A stretch of DNA of 64,000 nt, from NCBI RefSeq assembly GCF_900109525.1, contig NZ_FOAN01000006.1, positions 248,001 to 312,000 of the forward strand, given 5' to 3'. This DNA is from Allobosea lupini (GTDB taxonomy: Bacteria; Pseudomonadota; Alphaproteobacteria; Rhizobiales; Beijerinckiaceae). The notes beneath the pieces are model-generated. The model was not told the origin of the DNA. It saw nothing but the letters and a program-made list of their open reading frames with translations, and did not search any database. A program made the position numbers and the translations under genes. Below are positions 55,411 through 63,152 of this stretch, piece after piece; position 1 is the stretch's first letter; every line of letters begins with the position of its first letter.

Positions 55411-56241
55411 TTAGTCGTCCCAGGCCGGTTCCCAGTCGAAGCGCGAATAGCGCTGGCCACTGGCGAGCCCGTGGATCGCCGCCATGTCGTCCGGCGACAG
55501 TTCGAAGTCGAAGATGTCGAGGTTGGCGCGCATGTTCTCCGGCCGGGCCGAGCGCGGGATCGCGCCGACCCCGTCCTGCTGGACGAGCCAGCGCAGAGTC
55601 ACCTGCCCGGCGCTCTTGCCGTATTTGCGCCCGAGCGCCTTGAGCACGTCGTTGTCGAAGACCTTGCCGCGCGCGATCGGCTGGTAGGCGTTGAGCAGCA
55701 TGCCGGCCCGCCGCATCCTGGCGAGCAGGGTCTGCTGCGACAGGAAGGGGTGATATTCGACCTGGTTGCAGAAGAGATCCGCCTTGTGCACGTCCAGCGC
55801 CTCGTCGAGCAGCGCGACCGTGAAATTGCTGACGCCGATCAGCCGGGTCCGGCCCCTGCGCTTTTCCTCGGCGAAGGCCGCCAGCGTCTCGCCGAGGGGC
55901 ACATCCTTTGCCGGCCAATGGACCAGCAGGAGGTCGACCTGGTCGAGCCCGAGCCGCTCCAGGCTCTCGTCGACGCGGCGGTGGACCGTGTCGGGCTGGA
56001 GGTCGTTGAACCAGATCTTGGTGGTGACGAAGAGCTCGCCCCGCGCCACGCCCGAGCCCCGGATCGCGCGGCCGACTTCGACCTCGTTGCCATAGCGGAT
56101 CGCGGTGTCGATCTGGCGGTAGCCGAGGTCGATCGCGGTCCGGATCGCATCTTCGCCCGCCGGACCGGTCAGTTCGAAGGTGCCGAGCCCCAGCGCCGGG
56201 ATGACCTCGCCCTGGATCGTCTTGATCGTCGAGCCCGTCAT
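55411..56241 (-). CDS. aldo/keto reductase
   Basis: A 276-residue NADPH-dependent TIM barrel. The catalytic tetrad is visible: Asp and Tyr in QIDTAIRYGNE near 43-53, Lys in VTTKIWF near 74, His in LLLVHWP near 105. The cofactor part is PRSARPENMRANLDIFDFEL near 230-249. The ATG overlaps the stop of the dehydroquinase gene. In this locus it would reduce a carbonyl or oxidise an alcohol on the imported compound. Confidence 0.9.
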   Translation of the reverse strand: MTGSTIKTIQGEVIPALGLGTFELTGPAGEDAIRTAIDLGYRQIDTAIRYGNEVEVGRAIRGSGVARGELFVTTKIWFNDLQPDTVHRRVDESLERLGLDQVDLLLVHWPAKDVPLGETLAAFAEEKRRGRTRLIGVSNFTVALLDEALDVHKADLFCNQVEYHPFLSQQTLLARMRRAGMLLNAYQPIARGKVFDNDVLKALGRKYGKSAGQVTLRWLVQQDGVGAIPRSARPENMRANLDIFDFELSPDDMAAIHGLASGQRYSRFDWEPAWDD

Positions 56242-56672
56242 CGCGTCATCTCCGCCATCGCCCGCAGGGCGAGCCGGTAGCCGTAGGCACCGAGGCCGGC
56301 GATGACGGCGGTTGCCGTCTTCGAAACCAGCGAATGGTGGTAGATCGCCTCGCGCTGGTGGATGTTCGAGATGTGCAGCTCGATCTTCGGCCGCTCGAAC
56401 ATCTTGAGCGCATCGAGGATCGCGATCGAGGTGAAGCTGTAGCCGGCCGGATTGATGATGATCCCGGCCGCCTTGATCCGGGCCGCGTGGATGGCCTCGA
56501 TGATCTCGCCCTCGAAATTCGACTGGCGGAACTCGACGGCAAGGCCGAGCTCGGCCGCGTCGGCCTCGCACCAGCCGCGGATCTCGTCCAGCGTCGTATG
56601 CCCGTAGATCTCGGGCTCGCGCTGCCCCAGCAGATTGAGGTTCGGTCCGTTCAGGATGAAGATCGTCCGCAT
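56238..56672 (-). CDS. type II 3-dehydroquinate dehydratase family protein (AroQ paralogue)
   Basis: A 144-residue protein, the normal AroQ length. Family motifs are GPNLNLLGQREPEIYG near 9-24 (catalytic Tyr and Arg), FRQSNFEGEIIEAIH, IIINPAGYSFTSIAILDALK near 74-93 and IELHISNIHQREAIYHHS near 98-115. Two substrate-contact positions differ from ordinary AroQ: the His of FTHTS is Phe (YSFTS) and the Arg of REPFRHHS is Tyr (REAIYHHS). The catalytic His of HISN is kept. It is in a catabolic, not biosynthetic, operon. Confidence 0.82.
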   Translation of the reverse strand: MRTIFILNGPNLNLLGQREPEIYGHTTLDEIRGWCEADAAELGLAVEFRQSNFEGEIIEAIHAARIKAAGIIINPAGYSFTSIAILDALKMFERPKIELHISNIHQREAIYHHSLVSKTATAVIAGLGAYGYRLALRAMAEMTR

Positions 56673-56700
56673 TCCCGTCCTCCGCGACAGCGGTGATGCC

Positions 56701-56726
56701 GGCGCGGCGGCGAGAACCGCCGCGCC
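56701..56726 (-). terminator. stem-loop between the binding-protein gene and the dehydroquinase gene
   Basis: Perfect ten-base arms GGCGCGGCGG (56701-56710) and CCGCCGCGCC (56717-56726), loop of six bases, in the 89-base gap after the binding-protein gene. No T run, so it is probably a stabiliser or partial terminator. Confidence 0.65.
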
Positions 56727-56761
56727 CATGCCTGTCCTGGCGTATAGGAGCTGAGCCGCCC

Positions 56762-57592
56762 TTACTTGGCGACGGTGAAGGGCACGCCCTCGACCGCGGC
56801 CGGGAAGGTCGGCAGCGGCTGCGCCAGCCATTTCTGGCTGATCTTCTCGAGCCGGCCGTCGGCCGTGGCCTTGTCGATGAACGCGTTCAGCCAGGCGTTG
56901 ATCTCGGCATCGCCGAGCTTGGTGGTGACGCCCTGCCACTGCTCGTTGAAGACGAGCTTCTGCTCGAAGTCGTTGCCGGGCGCGGCCTTGTCGAGATTGA
57001 TCTTGTAGGTGGTGTTGCCGCCGATCGCGTCGACTTGGCCTGAGACCAGCGCTTGCATGGTCGAGCTGTCGTCGTCGAAGCGGCGGATGTTCGGGACGTC
57101 GCCGAGCAGCGTGGTGATCGCCTTGTCCTGGGCGGCGCCTCGCGGCACGCCGATGCGCAGGTTGCGGGCGTCCTCGATCTTCTCGATCTTGTTCTTCTTG
57201 CTGGAGAGCAGGATGATCTTCAGCCCGGAATAGGGCTTGGAGAACTGCACCGCCTTGGCCCGGTCGGGATACATCCCCATCACCGCCATCTGCAGGTCGA
57301 CCTTGTTGGTCAGGAGGTTCGGGATACGGGCAGCGACCGCGTTCGGCACGAACTCGACCTTGACGCCGAGCTCCTCGCCGATCAGCCGGCCGACATCGAC
57401 GTCATAGCCGATGTTCTGGCCGCTCGCGTCGATCGAGCCCCAGGGCGCCTGCTCGCCCATGACGCCGATGCGGATGACGCCAGCCTTCTTGATCTTCTCG
57501 AGCGTCTGCGCGTCCGCCTGGGATGCGGCGCCGATGAGGCCGAGACCCGCGACCATCGCGAGCGCGGCACGGCGCGAAAACTTGCCCAACAT
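56762..57592 (-). CDS. ABC transporter periplasmic binding protein, polar amino acid type
   Basis: A 276-residue type 2 binding protein with a leader (MLGKFSRRAALAMVAGLGLI then GAASQADA) that also carries a twin arginine. Body motifs: IKKAGVIRIGVMGEQAPWGS, LLTNKVDLQMAVMGMYPDRA, ARNLRIGVPRGAAQDKAITT, MQALVSGQVDAIGGNTTYKI. It is the ligand-binding part for the permeases at 54066-55383. The enzymes placed between the binding protein and the permeases suggest that the ligand is their substrate and may not be an amino acid. Confidence 0.87.
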   Translation of the reverse strand: MLGKFSRRAALAMVAGLGLIGAASQADAQTLEKIKKAGVIRIGVMGEQAPWGSIDASGQNIGYDVDVGRLIGEELGVKVEFVPNAVAARIPNLLTNKVDLQMAVMGMYPDRAKAVQFSKPYSGLKIILLSSKKNKIEKIEDARNLRIGVPRGAAQDKAITTLLGDVPNIRRFDDDSSTMQALVSGQVDAIGGNTTYKINLDKAAPGNDFEQKLVFNEQWQGVTTKLGDAEINAWLNAFIDKATADGRLEKISQKWLAQPLPTFPAAVEGVPFTVAK

Positions 57593-57718
57593 GATTTTCC
57601 TCCTCCGGTTTGTCGTGTCGTCACCAGTTCCTGCAGTCGCGCTGGTCTTGTGGTGGCCTAGCTCCGTTTTCGCGACGGCAATCTCTTTGATCGGCTTGCG
57701 TCTCTCTCCTCCGCCCGC

Positions 57719-58624
57719 TCAAGCAGCCGGCGCGAGCGCACGGTAATGCGCCAGCGTCCGGGTGATGCCCTCGCGCAGCGATGTCCGCGGGATCGCCCCC
57801 AGGACCGCCTCGAACGGGGTCGGCGCGATCTTCGCCGCCATCGGCACCGGCGGCCCGTCGAAGCCGATCCGTGCCCCCGGCACGTCCGCCTCGATGGCCG
57901 CGATGACATCGGCGACGTCGGCTGTACCGCCGGTCAGCGAGAAGGCGTGCGCGCCGGTGATCGGCTTCGTCGCGGCCGCCGCGAAGGCCGCGGCGACATC
58001 GTCGACGAAGATCAGGTCCTGCGCTCCGGAATAGTCGATGGTGAAGGGCTGCCCGGCCGCAGCGGCACGGCAGGCGAGCGTCGGCCCGGCGGTCAGCCCG
58101 ATCTCCCGGCCCGGCCCGTAGACGATGGTCGGGCGCAGGCCGACGCTGGCGATGCCGTCGTCATGCCAATAGGCGCGCGCACAGCCTTCGGTCGCCAGCT
58201 TGAAGGCGCCGTAATGGGTGATCGGCTCCGGCCTTGCGCCGTCATCCGGCCCGAAGACGGCGCCGCTGCTGGCATAGGCGACCTGCGCGATGCCGTTCGC
58301 CTTGGCCGCAGCGAAGACGTTGAGCGTTCCGATCAGGTTGACCTGCGCGCCGAGGACCGGATCGGCCTTGCAGGCCGGCGTCAGCAGGGCTGCGAGATGG
58401 ATGATGGCGGAGCAGTCGCGCGCCGCTCGGACCAGGGCCGCAGCATCGGTGATGTCGCCCTGGACCCATTCGGCCTGCTCGGCCAGCTCGCCGGCGATCT
58501 CGCGCAGCACGCGCCGGTCGGTCGAGCGATCGAAGATCCTGACGGCATGGCCGCCCTCGGCGAGGCGCTTCAGGATCCAGGCGCCGAGGAAGCCGCCGCC
58601 ACCGGTGACGAGGATGCGTGTCAT
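57719..58624 (-). CDS. NAD-dependent epimerase/dehydratase (extended SDR)
   Basis: A 301-residue Rossmann enzyme. NAD motif LVTGGGGFLGAWIL near 5-18, the Ser region YASSGAVFG near 114-122, and the active-site Tyr-Lys pair in HYGAFKLATEG near 137-147. It resembles sugar-nucleotide or sugar-acid epimerases and dehydrogenases. Start overlaps the stop of the previous gene in the operon by four bases. Substrate unknown. Confidence 0.87.
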   Translation of the reverse strand: MTRILVTGGGGFLGAWILKRLAEGGHAVRIFDRSTDRRVLREIAGELAEQAEWVQGDITDAAALVRAARDCSAIIHLAALLTPACKADPVLGAQVNLIGTLNVFAAAKANGIAQVAYASSGAVFGPDDGARPEPITHYGAFKLATEGCARAYWHDDGIASVGLRPTIVYGPGREIGLTAGPTLACRAAAAGQPFTIDYSGAQDLIFVDDVAAAFAAAATKPITGAHAFSLTGGTADVADVIAAIEADVPGARIGFDGPPVPMAAKIAPTPFEAVLGAIPRTSLREGITRTLAHYRALAPAA

Positions 58625-59349
58625 GCCCGCACCTGCCGGTTCGCGTCTTGCAAAGCCTGACCTTGCATGTCCTCGCTGGTCAGGCTGAAGGCGGTCTCGT
58701 AGAGGTCCACCGCCGGCGCGGTCAGCGTACCGGTCGCGATGGCGAGGCGCTCGATCTCCGGCACTGCCGCTTCGAGGCCGGCGCGCTGCGAGCCCTCGAC
58801 CAGGATCACCGCGTCAAACGCCTTCTCCGCCATCGCGCTGCGCAATTCGGTCTCTCGGGTGCGCACGCCCGAAACCTCGGAGCGGGCGATGCCGAGATGG
58901 ACGCAGGACACCCCGGGCAGCGCCAGGATCGCATCGACGAGCGCCCGCGCGCCCTGTCTCAACGTCACTTCGGCCTTTGCATGCGCGAAATCGAAGCGGA
59001 TGGTCGCCATGCTGCCGCCATCGCCATTGCCGGCACTGGCCACGCGCTCACAGGCGACCCGCAGGAAATTCTGGAAGCTCGGCGCCACCGCCGCCGTCCA
59101 CGGCGTCGGATTGTTCAGCCGGGCGAGATAGCCGGGCGAGCGGAAGACCTCGAGATCATCGCCCGCATAGATCGTGCCGAAGACATAGCGGGCGGCGTCC
59201 GGCGCATGCAGGCGCTTGCCGGTCCGAAAGCCCGGCACGGAAAGGCGCTCCGGCATGTGCTCCCGGGTATGCCACTCGATGTATTCGCCGTGCTGGCCTT
59301 CGGCGATGTCGTGCCAGATCGCCAGGAAGGCTGAACCTTTCAGTCCCAT
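58621..59349 (-). CDS. tandem dimeric alpha-beta barrel protein (EthD/ABM-like)
   Basis: A 242-residue cytosolic protein. The first half has EYIEWHTREHMPERLSVPG near residues 22-40 then FRTGKRLHAPDAARYVFGTI, typical of ferredoxin-like dimeric barrels in which a His-rich strand faces the cavity. The second half (IRFDFAHAKAEVTLRQGARA, VSCVHLGIARSEVSG, DAVILVEGSQ) repeats the fold in weaker form. It is the first gene of the leftward operon and may act as an enzyme or chaperone for an unstable intermediate; no function is proven. Confidence 0.65.
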   Translation of the reverse strand: MGLKGSAFLAIWHDIAEGQHGEYIEWHTREHMPERLSVPGFRTGKRLHAPDAARYVFGTIYAGDDLEVFRSPGYLARLNNPTPWTAAVAPSFQNFLRVACERVASAGNGDGGSMATIRFDFAHAKAEVTLRQGARALVDAILALPGVSCVHLGIARSEVSGVRTRETELRSAMAEKAFDAVILVEGSQRAGLEAAVPEIERLAIATGTLTAPAVDLYETAFSLTSEDMQGQALQDANRQVRA

Positions 59350-59431
59350 CTCGTCCGTCTCTCGAGCCTCCCGCCATCAGCCGGCCTGTACCGGCGGCTT
59401 GACAACGGGATCGTTTCCTCAACAACTAGCC

Positions 59432-59447
59432 TACTAGAATGTTAGTA
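59432..59447. promoter_or_regulatory. operator candidate in the divergent promoter
   Basis: TACTA (59432-59436), six bases, TAGTA (59443-59447): an AT-rich inverted repeat in the 151-base gap between the leftward and rightward operons. A TTGACA -35-like hexamer at 59399-59404 points rightwards just upstream, with no good -10 match. FCD- and IclR-type regulators are encoded nearby and either could bind here. Confidence 0.45.
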
Positions 59448-59500
59448 TGTTGGATGAGTCAAGTGGGTAATCACCGGCTCGCCAACAGGGAGGAAGCGAG

Positions 59501-60241
59501 ATGCAGGCAGCGGAAACGGCTCGAGTCGCGATCGTGACCGGCGGAGCGGGCGGGTTGGGCTTTCCGATCGCCGAGCGGCTTGCAGCCAAGGGGCACAGGG
59601 TCGCGATCTGGGATATCGATGCCGGCCGCGCCGAGCAGGCCGCGGCGAGGCTGCCAAACGCCAGGGGTTACAAGGTCGACGTCACCGATGCCGCCGCGGT
59701 CGCTGCCGCCACCGAGAAGGTCGTGGCCGATCTCGGCCCGCTCGGCATCCTCGTCACCTGCGCCGGCCATAACGGCCCGCTCGCCCCGTTTGCGGAGTAT
59801 CCGGCCGAGGGCTGGCGCTTCGTCATGGCGCTCAACCTCGATGCCGTCTTCCATTGCTGCCAGGCGGCGGTGCGCGAGATGCTGAAGACCGGCTATGGCC
59901 GCATCGTCAACCTCGCCTCGATCGCCGGCAAGGAGGGGAACCCGAACGCAGTCGCCTACTCCGCCTCGAAGGCCGGCGTGATCGGCCTGACCAAGTCGAT
60001 CGGCAAGGAACTGGCGACGACGCCGATCGTGGTCAACTGCGTGACGCCGGCGGCGATCGAGACCGAGATGCTCAACCAGCTGACGCCGGAGTTCAAGGCC
60101 TTCGTCACCGCCAAGATCCCGATGGGCCGCCTCGGCCGGGCGGAAGAGGTCGCGGCGCTGGTCGGCTGGCTCGCCTCGGAGGAATGCTCGTTCTCGACGG
60201 GCGCGGTCTTCGATGTGTCCGGCGGCCGCGCGACCTATTGA
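59501..60241 (+). CDS. SDR family oxidoreductase
   Basis: A 246-residue classical short-chain dehydrogenase. Cofactor motif VTGGAGGLGFPIAE near 12-25, NAG-like AGHNGPL, active-site Ser in NLASIAG near 140 and the YSASK catalytic pair near 154-158. The C terminus FDVSGGRATY is of the usual type. It is the first gene of the rightward operon, with the TIM-barrel gene 10 bases after it. A role in oxidising a cyclic or secondary alcohol of the imported compound is likely. Confidence 0.9.
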   Translation: MQAAETARVAIVTGGAGGLGFPIAERLAAKGHRVAIWDIDAGRAEQAAARLPNARGYKVDVTDAAAVAAATEKVVADLGPLGILVTCAGHNGPLAPFAEYPAEGWRFVMALNLDAVFHCCQAAVREMLKTGYGRIVNLASIAGKEGNPNAVAYSASKAGVIGLTKSIGKELATTPIVVNCVTPAAIETEMLNQLTPEFKAFVTAKIPMGRLGRAEEVAALVGWLASEECSFSTGAVFDVSGGRATY

Positions 60242-60251
60242 GGATTTCGCC

Positions 60252-61070
60252 TTGCACCAGACTTATCCCCTTTCGCTCGCATATCTGACTGTTTTCGGTT
60301 GCCCCCCGGTCGAGCATGTCCAGGCCGCCGCCGCGGCCGGATACGACGCCGCCGGCCTCAGGCTGATCGCGCCGCATGGACTCGAGCTCGCCCATCCGAT
60401 CGTCGGCGACAAGGCCCTGACCCGGCAGATCAAGACCGTGGCCGCCGATCTCGGCGTCAGCTTCTTCGATGGCGAGGTCTTCACCTTGCTGCCGCAGACC
60501 GATGTCGAGGCCTGGCTGCCGGTGATCGAGACCGCCGCCGAGTTCGGCATGCCGATCATGCAGATCACCTCGGAAGACCCCGAGGGATCGCGCGCCGCCG
60601 ACAATCTCGGGCGGATCGCCGATGCCGCCGCCCGGCACGGCATCAAGATGGCGATCGAGTTCATGCGCTGGCGCACTGCTGCGACGATCGAAGACGCCGC
60701 CGCGCTGGCGCGAGCCTCCGGTCGCGACAATGTCGGTATCCTGCTGGACACGCTGCACCTGTCGCGCTCGGGCGGCAGCCCGGCCAGCGTCGCCGCGCTG
60801 CCGCGCGAGCTGATGCTCTATCTCCAGCTCTGCGACGCACCGTCCGCGCAGCCCGCCAGCGATGCGGATGCCATTGCCGAGGCGCGCGGCGCGCGGTTGC
60901 TGCCGGCGGAAGGCGATCTCTGGCTGAAGGAGCTGATGGCGCAGCTGCCGAGCGACATCTGGATCAGTGTCGAGACCCCGCATGAAAGCGTTGCGGGGCT
61001 GAGCTTCACGGAGAAGGCAAAGCGGGGAATGCAGGCGACGCGGGTATTCCTCGATTCACTCGCGACTTGA
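60252..61070 (+). CDS. sugar phosphate isomerase/epimerase-type TIM barrel
   Basis: A 272-residue protein of the AP-endonuclease 2-like TIM-barrel family. Metal ligands fit MAIEFMRWR (Glu), NVGILLDTLHLSRSG (Asp) and DIWISVETPHES (Glu). Family members include IolE, IolI, hydroxypyruvate isomerase and 3-dehydroshikimate dehydratase. The start is a TTG at 60252 with GAGGA before it; the frame is open from 60213 within the upstream gene. Confidence 0.82.
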   Translation: MHQTYPLSLAYLTVFGCPPVEHVQAAAAAGYDAAGLRLIAPHGLELAHPIVGDKALTRQIKTVAADLGVSFFDGEVFTLLPQTDVEAWLPVIETAAEFGMPIMQITSEDPEGSRAADNLGRIADAAARHGIKMAIEFMRWRTAATIEDAAALARASGRDNVGILLDTLHLSRSGGSPASVAALPRELMLYLQLCDAPSAQPASDADAIAEARGARLLPAEGDLWLKELMAQLPSDIWISVETPHESVAGLSFTEKAKRGMQATRVFLDSLAT

Positions 61071-61139
61071 CCACTTGCAACTTGACAGAAAGCCACCTGC
61101 CGGAAGACCGCTCTTCTGACTGACGCCACAGGATTGCGG

Positions 61140-61913
61140 ATGCCGCTCGCCTCATTCGGGACGAGCCGGCATCCGATAGGGTCGAGGAGGTCCATCACAG
61201 TGGATGCAAGGCCACGAGGGCTGTTGACGGCGCGCGTCACCGAGCGATTGCGCCGGGCCATTCTCGACGGCGAGGTCGAGCTCGGCGACGCCCTGTCGGA
61301 GGACAAGCTCGCCTCCCGGCTCGGGGTCAGCCGCAGCCCGGTCCATGAGGCGCTGACGGCGCTGGAGCAGGAGGGCCTGATCGACATCCGGCCGCAGCGT
61401 GGCAGCTTCGTCTTCCTGCCGACGCGGGAGGACATCGGCAATCTCTGCGAATTCCGTCGCATGGTCGAGGCGGAGGCGCTGAGCCTGGCGATGGCCCGCA
61501 AGCGCGACGAGACCCTCGCCGCGATGACGATTGCCGCCCGCAAGATGCATGAGGCGATCCTGGCCGACGATCACTATGGCAGCGCCAATGCCGACACCGA
61601 GTTCCACCTCGTGGCGATCGAGAACAGCGCCAACCCGTATCTGATCAGCGCCTATCGCCTGATTTCCAGCAAGGTCTCGGCGCTGCGCTCGCATCGCTCG
61701 ACAGCATTGGTGAAGAACGAGGCGAGCGCCGAGCATTTCGACATTGTCGAGAAGCTGGAGAACGACGACCTGCCGGGCGCCCTGGCCGCGCTCAACACCC
61801 ATATCCTGAAGATGGCCAAGCGCTACGATGTCGAGCCGATGCCCGGCCGCAGGGCGACCGGACGCGCGCCCCGAAGCTCCTCGCTCGACCAGTTCAGCCC
61901 GTTGCTGGATTGA
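61140..61913 (+). CDS. GntR family transcriptional regulator, FCD subfamily
   Basis: A regulator of about 257 residues. Winged helix LLTARVTERLRRAILDGEVE, ASRLGVSRSPVHEALTALEQ; FCD domain with His in EFHLVAIENSANPYLISAYR and in EHFDIVEKLENDDLPGALAA. Several starts are possible (TTG 61134, ATG 61140, GTG 61200); the region before the helix-turn-helix is not conserved-looking. It is the third gene of the rightward operon and likely regulates the whole locus in response to a pathway metabolite. Confidence 0.82.
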   Translation: MPLASFGTSRHPIGSRRSITVDARPRGLLTARVTERLRRAILDGEVELGDALSEDKLASRLGVSRSPVHEALTALEQEGLIDIRPQRGSFVFLPTREDIGNLCEFRRMVEAEALSLAMARKRDETLAAMTIAARKMHEAILADDHYGSANADTEFHLVAIENSANPYLISAYRLISSKVSALRSHRSTALVKNEASAEHFDIVEKLENDDLPGALAALNTHILKMAKRYDVEPMPGRRATGRAPRSSSLDQFSPLLD

Positions 61914-61946
61914 GCCTCCGGCCGAGGCCTCAGCGCTGCCAGGGCA

Positions 61947-62230
61947 TCAGCCGGGCTGCAGCCATTGCCGGCCGTAGGTCAGCAGCACGCCGAGCGCCAT
62001 CACCACGACGAGGCCGGCATATATCGTCTCGGGGTTGCGCACCTCCCAGTGGTAGAAGGTGATGTAGCTGACGCCCTGCTTGGCCCGCACGAACTCGATC
62101 ATCGCCGCGCCGAGCGGGATGCGCAGGACGGCAGGTTGGTCGTCGCGATGCTGTGCGGGCGCGGCAGGTCGATCCTGAAGGTCGCAAGGTCCCGGCCGGG
62201 CTGGACGCGGTCGCGCCCGCGTTCAAATGA
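61947..62230 (-). pseudogene. remnant of a nitrate/sulfonate-type ABC transporter
   Basis: Read leftwards, bases about 62110-61950 encode IPLGAAMIEFVRAKQGVSYI and on to PETIYAGLVVVMALGVLLTY and QWLQPG with a stop at 61947, the C-terminal end of a SsuC/TauC-type permease. Bases about 62210-62110, in another frame, read GRDLATFRIDLPRPHSIATT, like the tail of the matching SsuB-type ATPase. No start, Walker motifs or membrane bundle remain. The gene pair has been largely deleted and fused. Confidence 0.6.
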
Positions 62231-62276
62231 ATTTGCTGATGGTGCCGTGCGCGCAGCCTGTATCGCGACCGCCGAG

Positions 62277-63110
62277 CTAGGCAGCTTTCGGCAGCCCCCC
62301 GTCGAAGTGCCAGCCCTGCGCCACCAGCCGCGCCACCCCATCGAGCAGCCCTGCGAGCGGCGCCTCCGACAGGATTTCCAGCGCCACCGGCCCGGCATAG
62401 CCCTGCCGCTCTAGCTCCAACCTGATCGCGGAAAAATCGATGGCGCCGCTGCCGATCGGATCATGCCGCCACTGGCCGGCAGGGCTGTCCGAGAGATGGA
62501 CGATGCCGATGCGCCCGGCGAGCAAGCGCAGGCCCTGCGCCGGATCCTCCCCGATCGCGAAACCGTTCGCGACGTCGTAGATCACCGCGATGTCGTCATA
62601 GCCCTCCTCGTCGAGGAAGCGTGCGATCGTCGCGGCGCTGTCGAGCAGCCCCTGCGGATGGTTTTCCAAGATGACGCCGACCCCAGCCCGGCGCGCTACT
62701 TCCACCACCTGACGGAAAGCCGGCCGGAAGCTCTGCATCAGCCGATCATTGGCCCTGGCGAGCAGCGCGTGGCGCCGCCCGGAGCCGACGCAGACATGGC
62801 GCGCGCCCAGCTCGGCACAGCGCAGCGCCAGCCGGCGATAGGCCTCGACCGAGAAGGCGACGACCTCGGGCGCGGCACTGGCGAGGTTGATGTCGCTGCT
62901 GGCGAGGTCCACGGCGAGCAATTCGAGGGCATGGTCTTCGACGAGCCGGCGCAGCCGCGCGGTCCGGGCCTCGTCATCGAGCCAGGGATCGAAATGCGGC
63001 GGCGAAGCCATCAGCTGGATCCGGCGAAAACCGGCGCCGGCCAGCGCCGCAACCGCCGCCTCCGCCTCCTCCTGCCAGACGAAACCGAAGGTATGGGCCG
63101 CCAGCTGCAT
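62277..63110 (-). CDS. sugar phosphate isomerase/epimerase-type TIM barrel 2
   Basis: A 277-residue AP-endonuclease 2-like TIM barrel. Metal ligands are seen in GVILENHPQG (Glu near 149), VIYDVANGF (Asp near 183), IGIVHLSDSPAG (His near 209) and VALEILSE (Glu near 249). It is distinct in sequence from the protein at 60252. It is next to the IclR regulator on the same strand, and probably serves the same or a related pathway. Confidence 0.85.
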   Translation of the reverse strand: MQLAAHTFGFVWQEEAEAAVAALAGAGFRRIQLMASPPHFDPWLDDEARTARLRRLVEDHALELLAVDLASSDINLASAAPEVVAFSVEAYRRLALRCAELGARHVCVGSGRRHALLARANDRLMQSFRPAFRQVVEVARRAGVGVILENHPQGLLDSAATIARFLDEEGYDDIAVIYDVANGFAIGEDPAQGLRLLAGRIGIVHLSDSPAGQWRHDPIGSGAIDFSAIRLELERQGYAGPVALEILSEAPLAGLLDGVARLVAQGWHFDGGLPKAA

Positions 63111-63152
63111 TCTCTCACGCGTCCCTGCGAAGTTTGCCTGCGAAGCCTTGCC

